Assembly (NCBI GenBank): GCA_002347815.1
Contig: DDXV01000003.1
Location: 1 to 64,000 of the forward strand
DNA: 64,000 nucleotides
Reading direction: 5' to 3'
DNA from: Syntrophaceae bacterium UBA2251
Lineage (GTDB): Bacteria > Desulfobacterota > Syntrophia > Syntrophales > UBA2251
Every line of letters starts with the position of its first letter. The stretch's first letter is position 1. Shown piece after piece: positions 16,317 to 27,417 of the stretch. The translations under genes and the position numbers were made by a program. The notes below the pieces were generated by a model. It searched no databases. It was not told where the DNA came from and saw only the letters and a program-made list of their open reading frames with translations.

Positions 16317-16973
16317 ATGAATGCGGAAAAACAGCCGGTCTCCCTCATGATCTTCGATCTTGACGGTACCCTGATCCGTTCCGGCGACGACATTGCCGCC
16401 TCGGTCAATTACACGCTTGAGGCGCTGTCCCAACCGCCGATCGAGAGGGAAAAGATCCTCCGCTTCATCGGTGACGGCGTCCGGGTGCTCATCGAGCGAT
16501 CCCTGGGGCCCACGGCGCAGGAACTCGTCCCCAAGGCCCTGGAGCTGTTTTCCACCCATTACGCCGACCACATGCTCGACACGACGGACCTCTACCCGGA
16601 CGTGCATCCGGTCCTGACGCATTTTGCCCGTCAGAACAAGGTCATTGTCACCAACAAGCCCGTCGGGGCAGCCCGGGCAATTGTCGACCGTCTTCGGATC
16701 CGGGGTTACTTCACGGAGATCATCGGCGCGGATACGACTCCCCGCCGAAAACCGGACACGGGTGTGCTCGCGCCGCTTTTTGAGGGCGTCGCCCCGGATC
16801 CGAAAAGGACGCTGGTCGTCGGAGACGGCGTCAACGACATCCTCCTGGCCAGGAACGCCGGCTTCATCAGCTGCGCACTGCTGAACGGCCTGAGCGACCG
16901 GGAGGACCTGCTCGCGCTCGAACCGGATCACGCCTGCGAGCGCCTGTCGGAACTGGTCGATCTCTTCGCATGA
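16317..16973 (+). CDS. gph: HAD-family phosphatase (phosphoglycolate phosphatase type)
   Basis: A 218-residue HAD hydrolase with motif I F-D-L-D-G-T-L-I (nucleophile Asp near residue 14), motif II V-T-N-K-P, and motifs III/IV R-R-K-P-D and V-V-G-D-G-V-N-D. The cap domain resembles Gph/PpaX. Likely substrates are 2-phosphoglycolate from DNA repair or pyrophosphate-like compounds; the exact one cannot be read from the sequence. ATG 16317 follows AGGAG by about 10 bases. Its stop overlaps an alternative tilS start. Confidence 0.85.
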   Translation: MNAEKQPVSLMIFDLDGTLIRSGDDIAASVNYTLEALSQPPIEREKILRFIGDGVRVLIERSLGPTAQELVPKALELFSTHYADHMLDTTDLYPDVHPVLTHFARQNKVIVTNKPVGAARAIVDRLRIRGYFTEIIGADTTPRRKPDTGVLAPLFEGVAPDPKRTLVVGDGVNDILLARNAGFISCALLNGLSDREDLLALEPDHACERLSELVDLFA

Positions 16974-17029
16974 TCGTACGCCATGAACCGCGGAACAGCC
17001 CAACGTCAAGGGCGCGCTCGGAGGGACGG

Positions 17030-18460
17030 ATGTTCGTCAGGGTTCTTGAAAAAACGGTCCGCAGGCGCGGTCTTCTGGAACGCGGGGACCGCGTGCTCGT
17101 GGCCGTTTCCGGAGGTCCGGACTCCGTCGCGCTTCTGCGGGGCCTGATCGAACTCCGGTCGCGGTATGATCTCTCCTTGACGGTCGGCCACTTCAATCAT
17201 GGCTTGCGGGGGGCGGCATCCGACGCCGAAGAGCGATTCGTCGCGGAACTGGCCTTGAAGGCAGGGCTGGAGCTGCGGACCGGTCGCATGCCGACCGCGT
17301 CAGTCCGTCCCCGCGGCCGCTCCCTCGAAGACTGGTGCCGCGAACATCGCTACGCCTTTCTCGACGCAACGGCCCGTGAAATCCAGGCCGGCAAAATCGC
17401 CCTGGGACATCACCGCCGCGACCAGGCGGAAACGGTTCTGATGAACCTCCTCCGGGGAAGCGGGATCGAGGGGCTGAAGGGCATCCTCCCCATCCGGGAC
17501 GGGAGGTATATCCGCCCCCTTCTTGACACGGATCCGGCCGAGATCCGGGCCTTTCTCGAAAGCCGGTCCCTTTCGTTCAGGAACGATGCGTCCAACCGGG
17601 ACATCCGCCACCTCCGGAACCGGATCCGCCACGATCTGCTTCCACGGCTCGAAACGGTCTACAATCCCGCTATCGTGCACGGTATTTCACGGATGGCGGA
17701 GATCGCGGGACTCGAAAATGACTTCATGGAGTCGGTCCTTCCGGAGGCCTACGCCAGTGCAGGGGGACGGGAAGGGCAGGGGGGGGTCCGGTTCGACATC
17801 CCCGCGTTTCTGACCCTCCACGAGGCGATCCAAAATCGCCTGATCCTGCTTGTCGTCCGCAGGCTCATCGGGGCGCCGTCCGGCCTCACCCATGCCCATA
17901 TCCAACTGGTCCGGAATCTCCTCGGCCGTTCCGGATACGCGGAAGTCCATCTGGCGGGGGGGATTACCGCGACGCGATCCTACGATCACCTCTCCTTTCA
18001 GCAAACCGCCGACGTCTCGTCGCCGGCCTCAAGATCGCAACACAGGCCTTCCCGCCTGCGAAGAAAAGGCACGGACGCCGAAGCCGGCTTTCAGTTCGAT
18101 GTCCCCATTCCGGGCGTGTTGTCCCTCGCACCGGGATGCCGCCTCCGTTTCGAGGTCGCGGGCGTCACACGGCCGGTTCCGACCGGAAGGGAGATCGCCT
18201 GCCTCGATTACGAACGGATCCGGTTTCCCCTCGTCTGCCGAGGCGTGCGGACGGGCGACCGCATCCAGCCCCTGGGCATGGCCGGAACGAAGAAGGTCCG
18301 GAGGTTGCTGCTCGATGCCAAGGTGCCCCTTGAGGAGCGAGGACGCGTTCCGCTCCTCGTTGATGACGAGGGCGTGCTCTGGGTTGCGGGGGTGTGTTTG
18401 AGCGAGCGCGCCCGCGTTTCGGATCGAACCCGGACGGTCCTAAAAGCAGAAATCATTTGA
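17030..18460 (+). CDS. tilS: tRNA(Ile)-lysidine synthase
   Basis: About 476 residues with the PP-loop S-G-G-P-D-S at residues 27-32 and the G-H-x-x-x-D-Q-A-E-T motif in the N-terminal ATPase domain. A C-terminal domain with R-x-G-D-R-I-Q-P-L-G-M follows. The enzyme converts C34 of the CAU-anticodon tRNA-Ile to lysidine. ATG 17030 has GGAGGG 5 bases upstream and is preferred; ATG 16970 overlaps the upstream stop. ftsH follows, the classical tilS-ftsH arrangement. Confidence 0.93.
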   Translation: MFVRVLEKTVRRRGLLERGDRVLVAVSGGPDSVALLRGLIELRSRYDLSLTVGHFNHGLRGAASDAEERFVAELALKAGLELRTGRMPTASVRPRGRSLEDWCREHRYAFLDATAREIQAGKIALGHHRRDQAETVLMNLLRGSGIEGLKGILPIRDGRYIRPLLDTDPAEIRAFLESRSLSFRNDASNRDIRHLRNRIRHDLLPRLETVYNPAIVHGISRMAEIAGLENDFMESVLPEAYASAGGREGQGGVRFDIPAFLTLHEAIQNRLILLVVRRLIGAPSGLTHAHIQLVRNLLGRSGYAEVHLAGGITATRSYDHLSFQQTADVSSPASRSQHRPSRLRRKGTDAEAGFQFDVPIPGVLSLAPGCRLRFEVAGVTRPVPTGREIACLDYERIRFPLVCRGVRTGDRIQPLGMAGTKKVRRLLLDAKVPLEERGRVPLLVDDEGVLWVAGVCLSERARVSDRTRTVLKAEII

Positions 18461-18592
18461 TAAATGACTCGTATTGGTGTAGGAGTGAGCACCCATGCGA
18501 AGGCCGGATCCGCAGGATCGGTACGTACGGGAGACGCCACTCGCCGTGCCTCCGCACGACGAAGCGCGACGTAGACAACAGGAGCCTGATCG

Positions 18593-20422
<1,830 letters not shown>

Positions 20423-20431
20423 GTCCCGCTT

Positions 20432-21661
20432 ATGGAACCGAAACCGAACGGGAGATATTCCCCCCGTCTCATCCACGCCCCCACAGAGCTGCAGGCCGGC
20501 CGGATTCTCGCGGAAATCGGCGTCGATCCGTACGGGATCCGCGCCATGCTCCCCAAAATGCGGAGCCTGCTGATCGCTCTCGACGATGTCGAGTGCCGCG
20601 TGGCGAATATCCTGAAGCAGGAGATGCTCGCCTCCGGGGGAGATGCCGCCGTCCATCGCGACAGCGTCGCCTGCGCGAAGCCGTCCACGGACGCGCTGAT
20701 CATGGGAACGCCCAAGCAGATCCGCCGCCTGGCCGAGAAGCTCGCCGCCCAACCCTTCGGCCTCTCCGGACTCTCACGGAGGCTGATCGAAATCCTCGAG
20801 AACTCGGAATGCACCGACTATCTCCTGCGGACGGGCCGCAGGGAGATGACCCTCGGGAAAACGACCGCCGTCATGGGCATCCTCAATGTCACTCCGGACT
20901 CCTTTTCCGACGGCGGGAAATTTCCCACGGTGGATGCGGCCGTTCTGTGCGGCTGCAGGATGGCCGAGGCGGGTGCGGACTTCATCGACGTCGGGGGAGA
21001 ATCCAGCCGCCCCGGCGCGGACCCCGTTCCGATCGACGTCGAGCTGGCGCGTGTCTTGCCGGTGATCGAGGCCCTCCACGCATGCGTCGAGGTTCCGATT
21101 TCCATCGACACCACCAAGGCGGAGGTCGCCCGTCGCGCCCTCGCGGCCGGAGCGGAGATCGTCAACGACATCAGTGCGATGACCTGCGATCCGGCGATGC
21201 CGGCGCTTATGGCGGAATCGGGCGCGGCGGTAGTCCTCATGCATATGCGGGGCCTCCCCAAAACCATGCAGTCGACCCTGCCCGAGTACCGCTCACTGCC
21301 CGGCGACGTCGTCCTCTACCTGAGGGAACGCCTGGAAGCCGCCCAGACCGCGGGGATCGGCTTCGATCGGATCATCGTCGACCCCGGCTTCGGCTTTGGA
21401 AAATCCCGGGGGGACAACCTTGCGCTTTTGGACGGGCTGGCGGAGCTGCGCATGCTCGGCCGGCCGATCCTGGCCGGTGTATCGAGAAAATCGTTTGTCC
21501 GGCAGATCACCGGGGACGCGCTGACGGCTTCCTCCGAAGGCACCGCGGCGGCGATCGCGGCGGCCGCGATGAACGGTGCCGCGATCGTGCGCGTGCACGA
21601 CGTTCCGGCGGCACGGAAGGTGGTGGCGATAATCGACGCACTCACGAGGGCGCGGACATGA
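20432..21661 (+). CDS. folP: Dihydropteroate synthase with N-terminal extension
   Basis: 409 residues. The C-terminal 270 are dihydropteroate synthase: I-L-N-V-T-P-D-S-F-S-D-G-G near residue 152, G-G-E-S-S-R-P-G, and a late G-V-S-R-K-S-F. The enzyme joins p-aminobenzoate to the pterin pyrophosphate in folate synthesis. The first 140 residues are an extra helical domain that I recall from deltaproteobacterial and clostridial homologues; its role is unknown. It overlaps acpS by 4 bases. Confidence 0.93.
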   Translation: MEPKPNGRYSPRLIHAPTELQAGRILAEIGVDPYGIRAMLPKMRSLLIALDDVECRVANILKQEMLASGGDAAVHRDSVACAKPSTDALIMGTPKQIRRLAEKLAAQPFGLSGLSRRLIEILENSECTDYLLRTGRREMTLGKTTAVMGILNVTPDSFSDGGKFPTVDAAVLCGCRMAEAGADFIDVGGESSRPGADPVPIDVELARVLPVIEALHACVEVPISIDTTKAEVARRALAAGAEIVNDISAMTCDPAMPALMAESGAAVVLMHMRGLPKTMQSTLPEYRSLPGDVVLYLRERLEAAQTAGIGFDRIIVDPGFGFGKSRGDNLALLDGLAELRMLGRPILAGVSRKSFVRQITGDALTASSEGTAAAIAAAAMNGAAIVRVHDVPAARKVVAIIDALTRART

Positions 21662-22083
21662 TCGCCGGGATCGGGATCGACCTGGTCGAGATCGCCAGGA
21701 TCGAGCGCATCGCCACACGGTGGGGGGACGCGTTCCTCGGACGGGTCTTTACCCTGCGGGAGATCGACTCCTGTTCCGGGCGGGCCCGGCCTGCGACCCA
21801 TTTCGCCGGCAGATTCGCCGTCAAGGAAGCCCTCTTGAAGTCCCTGGGACTCGGCCTGGGCATGGGCGTTCGCCTGCGCGAGATCGAAACGCTCAATGAA
21901 AGGGACGGGCGCCCCAGGCTCCGCCTGTATGCAAATGCCTTGCGGATTCTCGAAGGACGCGGAATCCGGCGAACCCATCTCACGATCACGCACACGAAGG
22001 ACCATGCCGTCGCGGTCGTCGTTCTCGAAGCCGACAGTCCAGGCCCGAGGGGGGCAGAATTGGACACGGACCCCCATGAATGA
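21658..22083 (+). CDS. acpS: Holo-[acyl-carrier-protein] synthase
   Basis: A 141-residue enzyme that transfers 4'-phosphopantetheine from coenzyme A to acyl carrier protein. It begins I-G-I-D-L-V-E-I and has the F-A-G-R-F-A-V-K-E-A-L-L-K motif with the metal-binding Glu, and H-L-T-I-T-H-T near the end. ATG 21658 overlaps the folP stop (ATGA); the frame runs further upstream only as an antiparallel reading of folP. It overlaps tsaE. The usual intervening nnr (NAD(P)H-hydrate repair) gene is missing. Confidence 0.95.
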   Translation: MIAGIGIDLVEIARIERIATRWGDAFLGRVFTLREIDSCSGRARPATHFAGRFAVKEALLKSLGLGLGMGVRLREIETLNERDGRPRLRLYANALRILEGRGIRRTHLTITHTKDHAVAVVVLEADSPGPRGAELDTDPHE

Positions 22084-22555
22084 ACGTCTCGAGTTGGTGT
22101 GCAAAAGTCCGGACGAAACGCGTCGCTTAGGCGAGGCGATCGGCCGGGCGCTGACGGCCGGAACGATCGTGGCCCTGAACGGCGATCTGGGCACCGGCAA
22201 GACGACCTTGACACAGGGAATTGCCCGCGGTCTCGACGTCCCTGAAACATTTGCGGTCACGAGTCCGACCTTCACCCTCGTCAACGAATATCCCGGACGG
22301 TTGACGCTGTACCACGTCGACCTTTATCGTCTGGGTGGAGCCGCCGATCTGGAGGCCCTCGGTTACGAGGAGTTCTTTTTCGCAGACGGGGTGACGGTCG
22401 TCGAATGGTCCGAGAAGATCGCGGAGGTCCTTGACGAGGGTTGTATTTTTATCGATTTGCGCTATATTGACGCGGACCGGCGATGCATCGGCATTCGGGC
22501 GCCTGCGTCGCTCGTTCACAGGGTCGATGATATCTGGAAAGGGGGCATCAAGTAG
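22076..22555 (+). CDS. tsaE: tRNA threonylcarbamoyladenosine biosynthesis ATPase TsaE
   Basis: A 159-residue P-loop ATPase with G-D-L-G-T-G-K-T-T near residue 37, the S-P-T-F family motif and H-V-D-L-Y-R-L with the W-S-E-K tail. It works with TsaB and TsaD to make t6A37 in tRNAs reading ANN codons. ATG 22076 overlaps the acpS end by 8 bases. lysC begins 4 bases after its stop. Confidence 0.95.
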   Translation: MNERLELVCKSPDETRRLGEAIGRALTAGTIVALNGDLGTGKTTLTQGIARGLDVPETFAVTSPTFTLVNEYPGRLTLYHVDLYRLGGAADLEALGYEEFFFADGVTVVEWSEKIAEVLDEGCIFIDLRYIDADRRCIGIRAPASLVHRVDDIWKGGIK

Positions 22556-22559
22556 GTAA

Positions 22560-23783
22560 ATGGCTCTGATTGTTCAAAAATATGGCGGCACATCCGTCGC
22601 CGATATCGAAAAAATCCGTAACGTGGCCCGTCGGGCCGTCCGCATCCGGGAGGCGGGAAATCAGGTGGTCGTCGTCCTGTCGGCCATGGCCGGAGAAACG
22701 GACCGGCTGATCCGCCTGGCGCAGTCGGCCTGCCCGGATCCCCCGGGCAGGGAGTACGACGCCCTCATCGCCACCGGCGAACAGGTGACGATCACCCTCC
22801 TGTCCATGATCCTTAGCGAGATGAACCATCCGGCGAAATCCTTCCTCGGATTCCAGGTGAGGATTCGCACGGACTCGGCCCACGCGAAGGCGAGAATCCT
22901 CGAGGTGGAGACAGCGGAGATCACGCAGGCCCTGCGCGACGGGATCATCTGCGTGGTGGCGGGATTCCAGGGGGTCGATGAGAGAGGCGATATCACGACC
23001 CTGGGGCGCGGGGGCTCCGATACGAGCGCCGTGGCCCTGGCGGCCGCCCTGAAGGCGGACGTCTGCGACATTTATACGGACGTCGACGGCGTCTACACAA
23101 CCGACCCGAATCTTTGCGCGAAGGCGCGGCGGATCGACCGGATCTCCTACGACGAGATGCTCGAAATGGCCCGCACGGGGGCCAAGGTCCTGCAGCCGCG
23201 CTCGGTCGAGCTGGCCAAAAAATATGGCGTCCCCATCCGTGTCAAGTGCTCGTTTTCCGACGAGGGGGGGACCTTAGTGACCAAGGAGGATAAAGACATG
23301 GAAAAGGAAGTGGTTTCCGGTGTGACCTACGATCGCGATCAGGCCAAGCTGACCGTGGTCCATGTGCCGGACCGACCGGGAATCGCCGGGAAGATCTTCA
23401 CACCCCTGTCCGCGCAGAATATCGTGGTGGACATGATCATTCAGAATGCCAGTCTGGAAGGCTATACCGATCTGACTTTCACGGTCTCGAAGAAGGACAG
23501 CCGGGAGGCCTGCCGGTTGCTTCAGGACGTCTGCCGTGAGATCGGCGCCGCCAGCGTCGATCTGGACGACAATGTCGCAAAGGTCTCCATCATCGGCGTC
23601 GGCATGGTGAGCCACTCCGGCGTCGCCTCGCGGATGTTCTCGGCACTGGCGCATGAGGGCATCAATATCCTCATGATCAGCACCTCCGAAATCAAGATCT
23701 CCTGCGTCGTTCAGGCGAAATATACCGAATTGGCCGTGATGGTTCTCCACGACACCTTTGGCCTGGAGCAGAAAAGGGATTAG
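22560..23783 (+). CDS. lysC: Aspartate kinase
   Basis: A 407-residue enzyme that phosphorylates aspartate, the first step to lysine, threonine and methionine. It opens with V-Q-K-Y-G-G-T-S-V. The kinase domain contains F-Q-G-V, T-T-L-G-R-G-G-S-D-T and Y-T-D-V-D-G-V-Y. Two C-terminal ACT domains, from about residue 265, give feedback control by lysine or threonine. The product feeds homoserine dehydrogenase, encoded at 56453-57763. Confidence 0.97.
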   Translation: MALIVQKYGGTSVADIEKIRNVARRAVRIREAGNQVVVVLSAMAGETDRLIRLAQSACPDPPGREYDALIATGEQVTITLLSMILSEMNHPAKSFLGFQVRIRTDSAHAKARILEVETAEITQALRDGIICVVAGFQGVDERGDITTLGRGGSDTSAVALAAALKADVCDIYTDVDGVYTTDPNLCAKARRIDRISYDEMLEMARTGAKVLQPRSVELAKKYGVPIRVKCSFSDEGGTLVTKEDKDMEKEVVSGVTYDRDQAKLTVVHVPDRPGIAGKIFTPLSAQNIVVDMIIQNASLEGYTDLTFTVSKKDSREACRLLQDVCREIGAASVDLDDNVAKVSIIGVGMVSHSGVASRMFSALAHEGINILMISTSEIKISCVVQAKYTELAVMVLHDTFGLEQKRD

Positions 23784-23791
23784 GTTCCGCC

Positions 23792-24367
23792 ATGCTGACC
23801 GGCCGGCAACAGACGGGTGGAATCACCCTCCTCGTTGTCTGCCTCCTGTCGATCATCGGGGCGGTGGCGTTGACATCAGGGGAAAAGAAGACACCCGATC
23901 CCCGTCCGGAAACGCGTTCGCCTTCCCTGGGGATCCGTCTCGCGGGGGATGTCCGCCGGCCCGGCGTCTACTTCGTCCCTGCCGGTTCCACCGCCGGCGA
24001 CGTCCTGAAGCGGACCGGTGAGTGGGATGGCGACCGGTTCCGGGTATCCTCCCCGGCGGGGCTCAACCGGCCCATGAAACGGGGCGATCTCCTCGAAGTC
24101 GTCGCCGCGCCGGACGGACAAAGATCGATCCGGCTGCGTCAAATGCCCGCGGCCGAGCGCATGACCCTCGGCATCCCGCTCGACGTCAACACGGCCTCCG
24201 TGGAGGAGTTGACGCTCGTTCCGGGAATCGGTCCGAAAACCGCGCTCCTGATCGTCCAGGAACGCGACCGGCGGAAAGTATTTCACGTCCTTGACGAGCT
24301 GGTCGGCGTTCCGGGAATCAAGGACAAGCGGCTGGAAGGCCTGCGGCCCTACCTGACGGTCGAATGA
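23792..24367 (+). CDS. ComEA-like helix-hairpin-helix protein
   Basis: 191 residues: an N-terminal membrane segment (about 10-27), an SLBB-like beta domain containing G-D-V-R-R-P-G-V-Y, and a C-terminal helix-hairpin-helix pair with V-N-T-A-S-V-E-E-L and V-P-G-I-G-P-K-T-A. The last is the DNA-binding fold of ComEA. Membrane anchoring with the DNA-binding end outside suggests DNA uptake or surface DNA binding. No other competence genes are in the window. Confidence 0.88.
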   Translation: MLTGRQQTGGITLLVVCLLSIIGAVALTSGEKKTPDPRPETRSPSLGIRLAGDVRRPGVYFVPAGSTAGDVLKRTGEWDGDRFRVSSPAGLNRPMKRGDLLEVVAAPDGQRSIRLRQMPAAERMTLGIPLDVNTASVEELTLVPGIGPKTALLIVQERDRRKVFHVLDELVGVPGIKDKRLEGLRPYLTVE

Positions 24368-24392
24368 GGTCTTACCCGGCGCCGGCCGGGAT

Positions 24393-25001
24393 TCAGTTGC
24401 TCTGACGATACTGGCGGTAGAAGTCGAGAACACGCCGGACGTAGGTCTGGGTTTCCGGATAGGGGGGGATGGTGTTTTGATAGCGGTTGACCGCCCCTTC
24501 TCCGGCGTTGTAGGCCGCCACGGCCAGAGGGAGATTGCCGTTGAAGAGGTTCAAGAGGTAACGGAGGTAGCGGACGCCCCCCTCGATGTTGTTCTCCGGA
24601 TGAAAGGAATCGGCCACATTGAGAGAAGACGCCGTCTGCGGCATCAGTTGCATGAGCCCCCGGGCGCCGACGGGGGAAACGGCCCGGTGGTTGAAGTTGG
24701 ATTCCGCCTTGATGACGGCCTTGATCAGGGCCGGGTCGACGCGGTATTTTTCCGACGCCCGGTCGATGATGTGGTCGTATTTCTTGACGTCCGTTCCGGG
24801 TCGGAAGAGGACCCGCTTTTCCCGGATGAGCAGTTCGTAACGAACGCGGTCGTCGGTGGGCACGTTGGTAAGATGAATCACCCCGTCCGGGTCGACATAC
24901 TTATAGATATCGGCGACGGCCGGAGATCCGGTCGAGAGACAGGCGGCGAGCGCAGCGGCTCCCATCCATCGCCAGAGGGCGCTGTTTCGTTTCAAATTCA
25001 A
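24393..25001 (-). CDS. Lytic transglycosylase (SLT domain) with DUF4124-like N-terminus
   Basis: About 202 residues. A signal peptide ends in S-P-A-V-A, then I-Y-K-Y-V-D-P-D-G-V-I-H as in DUF4124. The SLT domain follows, with catalytic Glu in K-A-E-S-N-F, then G-A-R-G-L-M-Q-L-M-P and A-Y-N-A-G-E-G-A-V. It cleaves peptidoglycan glycan strands with 1,6-anhydro product in the periplasm. The start is uncertain: TTG 25001 gives a good signal peptide, and the frame extends to 25106. Confidence 0.88.
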   Translation of the reverse strand: MNLKRNSALWRWMGAAALAACLSTGSPAVADIYKYVDPDGVIHLTNVPTDDRVRYELLIREKRVLFRPGTDVKKYDHIIDRASEKYRVDPALIKAVIKAESNFNHRAVSPVGARGLMQLMPQTASSLNVADSFHPENNIEGGVRYLRYLLNLFNGNLPLAVAAYNAGEGAVNRYQNTIPPYPETQTYVRRVLDFYRQYRQSN

Positions 25002-25096
25002 AAGCCCCGTGATCTCATAGGGTTCATGTGCATACCCTGGTAGGACCTTTACAGGACAATCCCCCTTTTTGCAAGGATTATATGCCGCGATTGTCC

Positions 25097-25125
25097 TTGA
25101 CAGCATCCCCTGATGATGATAGGAA
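25097..25125 (+). promoter_or_regulatory. Promoter of tRNA-Pro
   Basis: TTGACA (25097-25102) and TAGGAA (25120-25125) are separated by 17 bases, 29 bases upstream of the mature tRNA. Confidence 0.55.
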
Positions 25126-25154
25126 ACACGCCGTTTCGCAAAAACGGGACAAGT

Positions 25155-25231
<77 letters not shown>

Positions 25232-25233
25232 TT

Positions 25234-25258
25234 AAAACCGCCGTAGGGCGGTTTTTTT
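25234..25258 (+). terminator. Rho-independent terminator after tRNA-Pro
   Basis: ACCGCC (25237-25242) pairs with GGCGGT (25247-25252), flanked by A4 and followed by a run of T, just after the encoded CCA. Confidence 0.9.
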
Positions 25259-25294
25259 GTGGAGGTTCCGGTCGCGGGACACGGAACAATAACG

Positions 25295-25324
25295 TTGACA
25301 ATCGCCGGGGGGAATGCATATATA
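25295..25324 (+). promoter_or_regulatory. Promoter of tRNA-Leu (and possibly tig)
   Basis: TTGACA (25295-25300), an 18-base spacer and TATATA (25319-25324) are near consensus. They lie directly upstream of tRNA-Leu; no terminator is seen before tig, so read-through into the protease operon is possible. Confidence 0.6.
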
Positions 25325-25337
25325 AACCGGCAGCCCG

Positions 25338-25423
25338 GCGAGAGTGGCGGAACTGGCAGACGCACTGGACTTAGGATCCAGCCCGCATTGCGGATAGGGG
25401 TTCAAGTCCCCTCTCTCGCACCA
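25338..25423 (+). tRNA. tRNA-Leu (TAG anticodon)
   Basis: 86 bases with a long variable arm. Acceptor GCGAGAG/CTCTCGC, anticodon stem CTGGA/TCCAG with loop CTTAGGA, T-loop TTCAAGT and encoded CCA are visible. Anticodon UAG reads CUA and CUG. Confidence 0.95.
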
Positions 25424-25476
25424 GTCAACATCACGGGCGCGGAGAACCTTTTAGCTCGATAAGGAGTCGAACAGTC

Positions 25477-26805
25477 GTGGAAGAACAGATACTGGATGTA
25501 AAAGTCGAGGAAATCACCTCTGTCAAGAAGAAGTTTTCGTTTGTCATTCCTTGGGAGGATGTCAAGAAGGAGCTGGACCAGGTCTACCGTGGCGTTGGAA
25601 AGAAGGCCAAGATCAAGGGGTTCCGCCCCGGAAAAGTACCGCGGCCGGTGCTCCAGACCCATTACAAGGAATACGCCGAAGGAGAAACGGTACAGAATCT
25701 GGTCAACCGCCACTATCGAGAAGCCATCGAGCGTGAGCGCGTGACGCCGGTCAGCCAGCCGGAGGTTGACCCCAAGCCCATCGAGCCGGAACAGGCGCTC
25801 CTCTTCACCGCCACGGTCGAAGTCGAGCCGGTGGTGGAGCCGCAAAACTATACGGGGCTTGAGCTCGAAAAGATCCAGACGGACGTCACCGATGCAGATC
25901 TGGAGGCCCGTCTGCTCCAGATCCGGGAGATGTACGGCACCCTCGAAGACATCGCCGAGGAACGGGAGCTCCAGGAAAAGGATTTCGCGACGATCGATTT
26001 CGCCGGCACTGTAGATGGTCAGGCCCTCGATGAACTCAAGTCCGAAAACTATTTTCTGGAGGTCGGGTCCCACACCTTCATACCCGGATTCGAGGAGCAG
26101 GTCGTCGGGATGAAGAAGGGCGAAACCCGGGACATTCAGGTTAAATTTCCGGATGACTATGCCCAGGCGCAGCTTGCGGGCAAGGATGTCCGGTTCAGCG
26201 TCAGCCTCAAGGGGATTCGTGAAAAGAAGCTCCCGCCCCTCGATGAAGAGTTCGTCAAGAACTTTGAACAGTACGACTCGCTCGATGCCCTGAAGGCGGA
26301 TGTCCGATCCTCCCTGGCAGGGGATCAGAAGGGAAGGGACGAGGCGGCGTTCCAGGACGTGATGGTGGACGCCCTGCTGAAGGAGAATCCGTTCGAAGTG
26401 CCGATGTCCCTGGTGGAGCGGCAGACGTTCTATCTGATGGCGGATATGCAGCGCCGGATGACGTGGGCCGGCATGGACAAGCAGCAGGCGGCGGAACTGA
26501 GCTTCAGCATGCATGAAAAACTGAAGGAGCAGGCGGAAAAAATCGTCAAGACGATGTTTCTGATGAGGGCCATCGCGGACAAGGAGGGGCTGACCGTCAC
26601 CGAAGAGGATCTCGAAGCCCACCTTCGCGAGATGTCCGCCAAATTCGGAAAGGACGTCCCGTCCCTGCGGTCGAAACTGGAAGAAGAGGGCAGCCTGGAA
26701 CAGGTTCGCATGGACCTCCTCCAGCGCAAGACGTTCCGGTTCGTCGAGGACAAGGCGACGGTGACGATCCGGGAAACCGCCGCGACGGAAGGGGAGGGCC
26801 GATAA
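25477..26805 (+). CDS. tig: Trigger factor
   Basis: A 442-residue ribosome-associated chaperone and prolyl isomerase. The N-terminal ribosome-binding domain contains G-F-R-P-G-K-V-P. The FKBP-like domain follows (F-A-T-I-D-F-A-G near 170), then a long helical C-terminal domain. The start is GTG 25477 with AAGGAG 10 bases upstream. clpP starts directly after its stop codon, and clpX and lon follow. Confidence 0.97.
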   Translation: MEEQILDVKVEEITSVKKKFSFVIPWEDVKKELDQVYRGVGKKAKIKGFRPGKVPRPVLQTHYKEYAEGETVQNLVNRHYREAIERERVTPVSQPEVDPKPIEPEQALLFTATVEVEPVVEPQNYTGLELEKIQTDVTDADLEARLLQIREMYGTLEDIAEERELQEKDFATIDFAGTVDGQALDELKSENYFLEVGSHTFIPGFEEQVVGMKKGETRDIQVKFPDDYAQAQLAGKDVRFSVSLKGIREKKLPPLDEEFVKNFEQYDSLDALKADVRSSLAGDQKGRDEAAFQDVMVDALLKENPFEVPMSLVERQTFYLMADMQRRMTWAGMDKQQAAELSFSMHEKLKEQAEKIVKTMFLMRAIADKEGLTVTEEDLEAHLREMSAKFGKDVPSLRSKLEEEGSLEQVRMDLLQRKTFRFVEDKATVTIRETAATEGEGR

Positions 26806-27390
26806 ATGCCGCTCATTCCCATGGTGATCGAGCAGGATGGCCGCGGAGAGAGGGCGTTCGACATTTATTCGCGCCTGCTCAAGGACCGAATCATTTTCCT
26901 GGGAACCGCGATCGACGATGACGTCGCCAATCTGATCATCGCGCAGCTCCTGTATCTTGAATCGGAAGATCCGGACAAGGAAATCTTCTTTTACCTGAAT
27001 TCCCCCGGCGGACATGTCAGTTCCGGGCTGGCCATCTACGATACGATGCAATACATCAAACCGACGGTGTGCACCGTCTGCATGGGGCAGGCGGCCAGCA
27101 TGGCCGCTCTGCTGCTGGCGGCCGGACAGAGGGGCAAACGGTATGCCCTGCCGCACACCCGGATCCTGATTCACCAGCCCCTCGGCGGCTTTCAGGGCCA
27201 GGCCACGGACATCGATATCCAGGCCCGGGAAATCCTGCGCCTGAAGGACGAGCTCAATAATATCCTCGCTTCCGTCACCGGACAGGAGTTGAGCAAGATC
27301 ATGATGGATACGGAGCGGGACTATTTCATGACGCCGGAACAGGCTAAACATTACGGCATCATCGACGAGATCATCGCCAAAAGGGCTTAA
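26806..27390 (+). CDS. clpP: ATP-dependent Clp protease proteolytic subunit
   Basis: A 194-residue serine protease subunit. Catalytic Ser98 lies in A-A-S-M-A-A, His123 in L-I-H-Q-P-L-G-G, and the Asp about residue 172 in M-D-T-E-R-D-Y-F-M. Fourteen subunits form the degradation chamber, fed by ClpX, encoded 27 bases downstream. Length is normal. Confidence 0.97.
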   Translation: MPLIPMVIEQDGRGERAFDIYSRLLKDRIIFLGTAIDDDVANLIIAQLLYLESEDPDKEIFFYLNSPGGHVSSGLAIYDTMQYIKPTVCTVCMGQAASMAALLLAAGQRGKRYALPHTRILIHQPLGGFQGQATDIDIQAREILRLKDELNNILASVTGQELSKIMMDTERDYFMTPEQAKHYGIIDEIIAKRA

Positions 27391-27417
27391 ACCGCAAGGA
27401 ACCGTGAGGTTGGATCC

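Noticed and set aside
20593..21657. Long in-frame extension upstream of acpS
   Set aside because: It overlaps folP in another frame and reads as Arg/Gly-rich nonsense; acpS starts at 21658.
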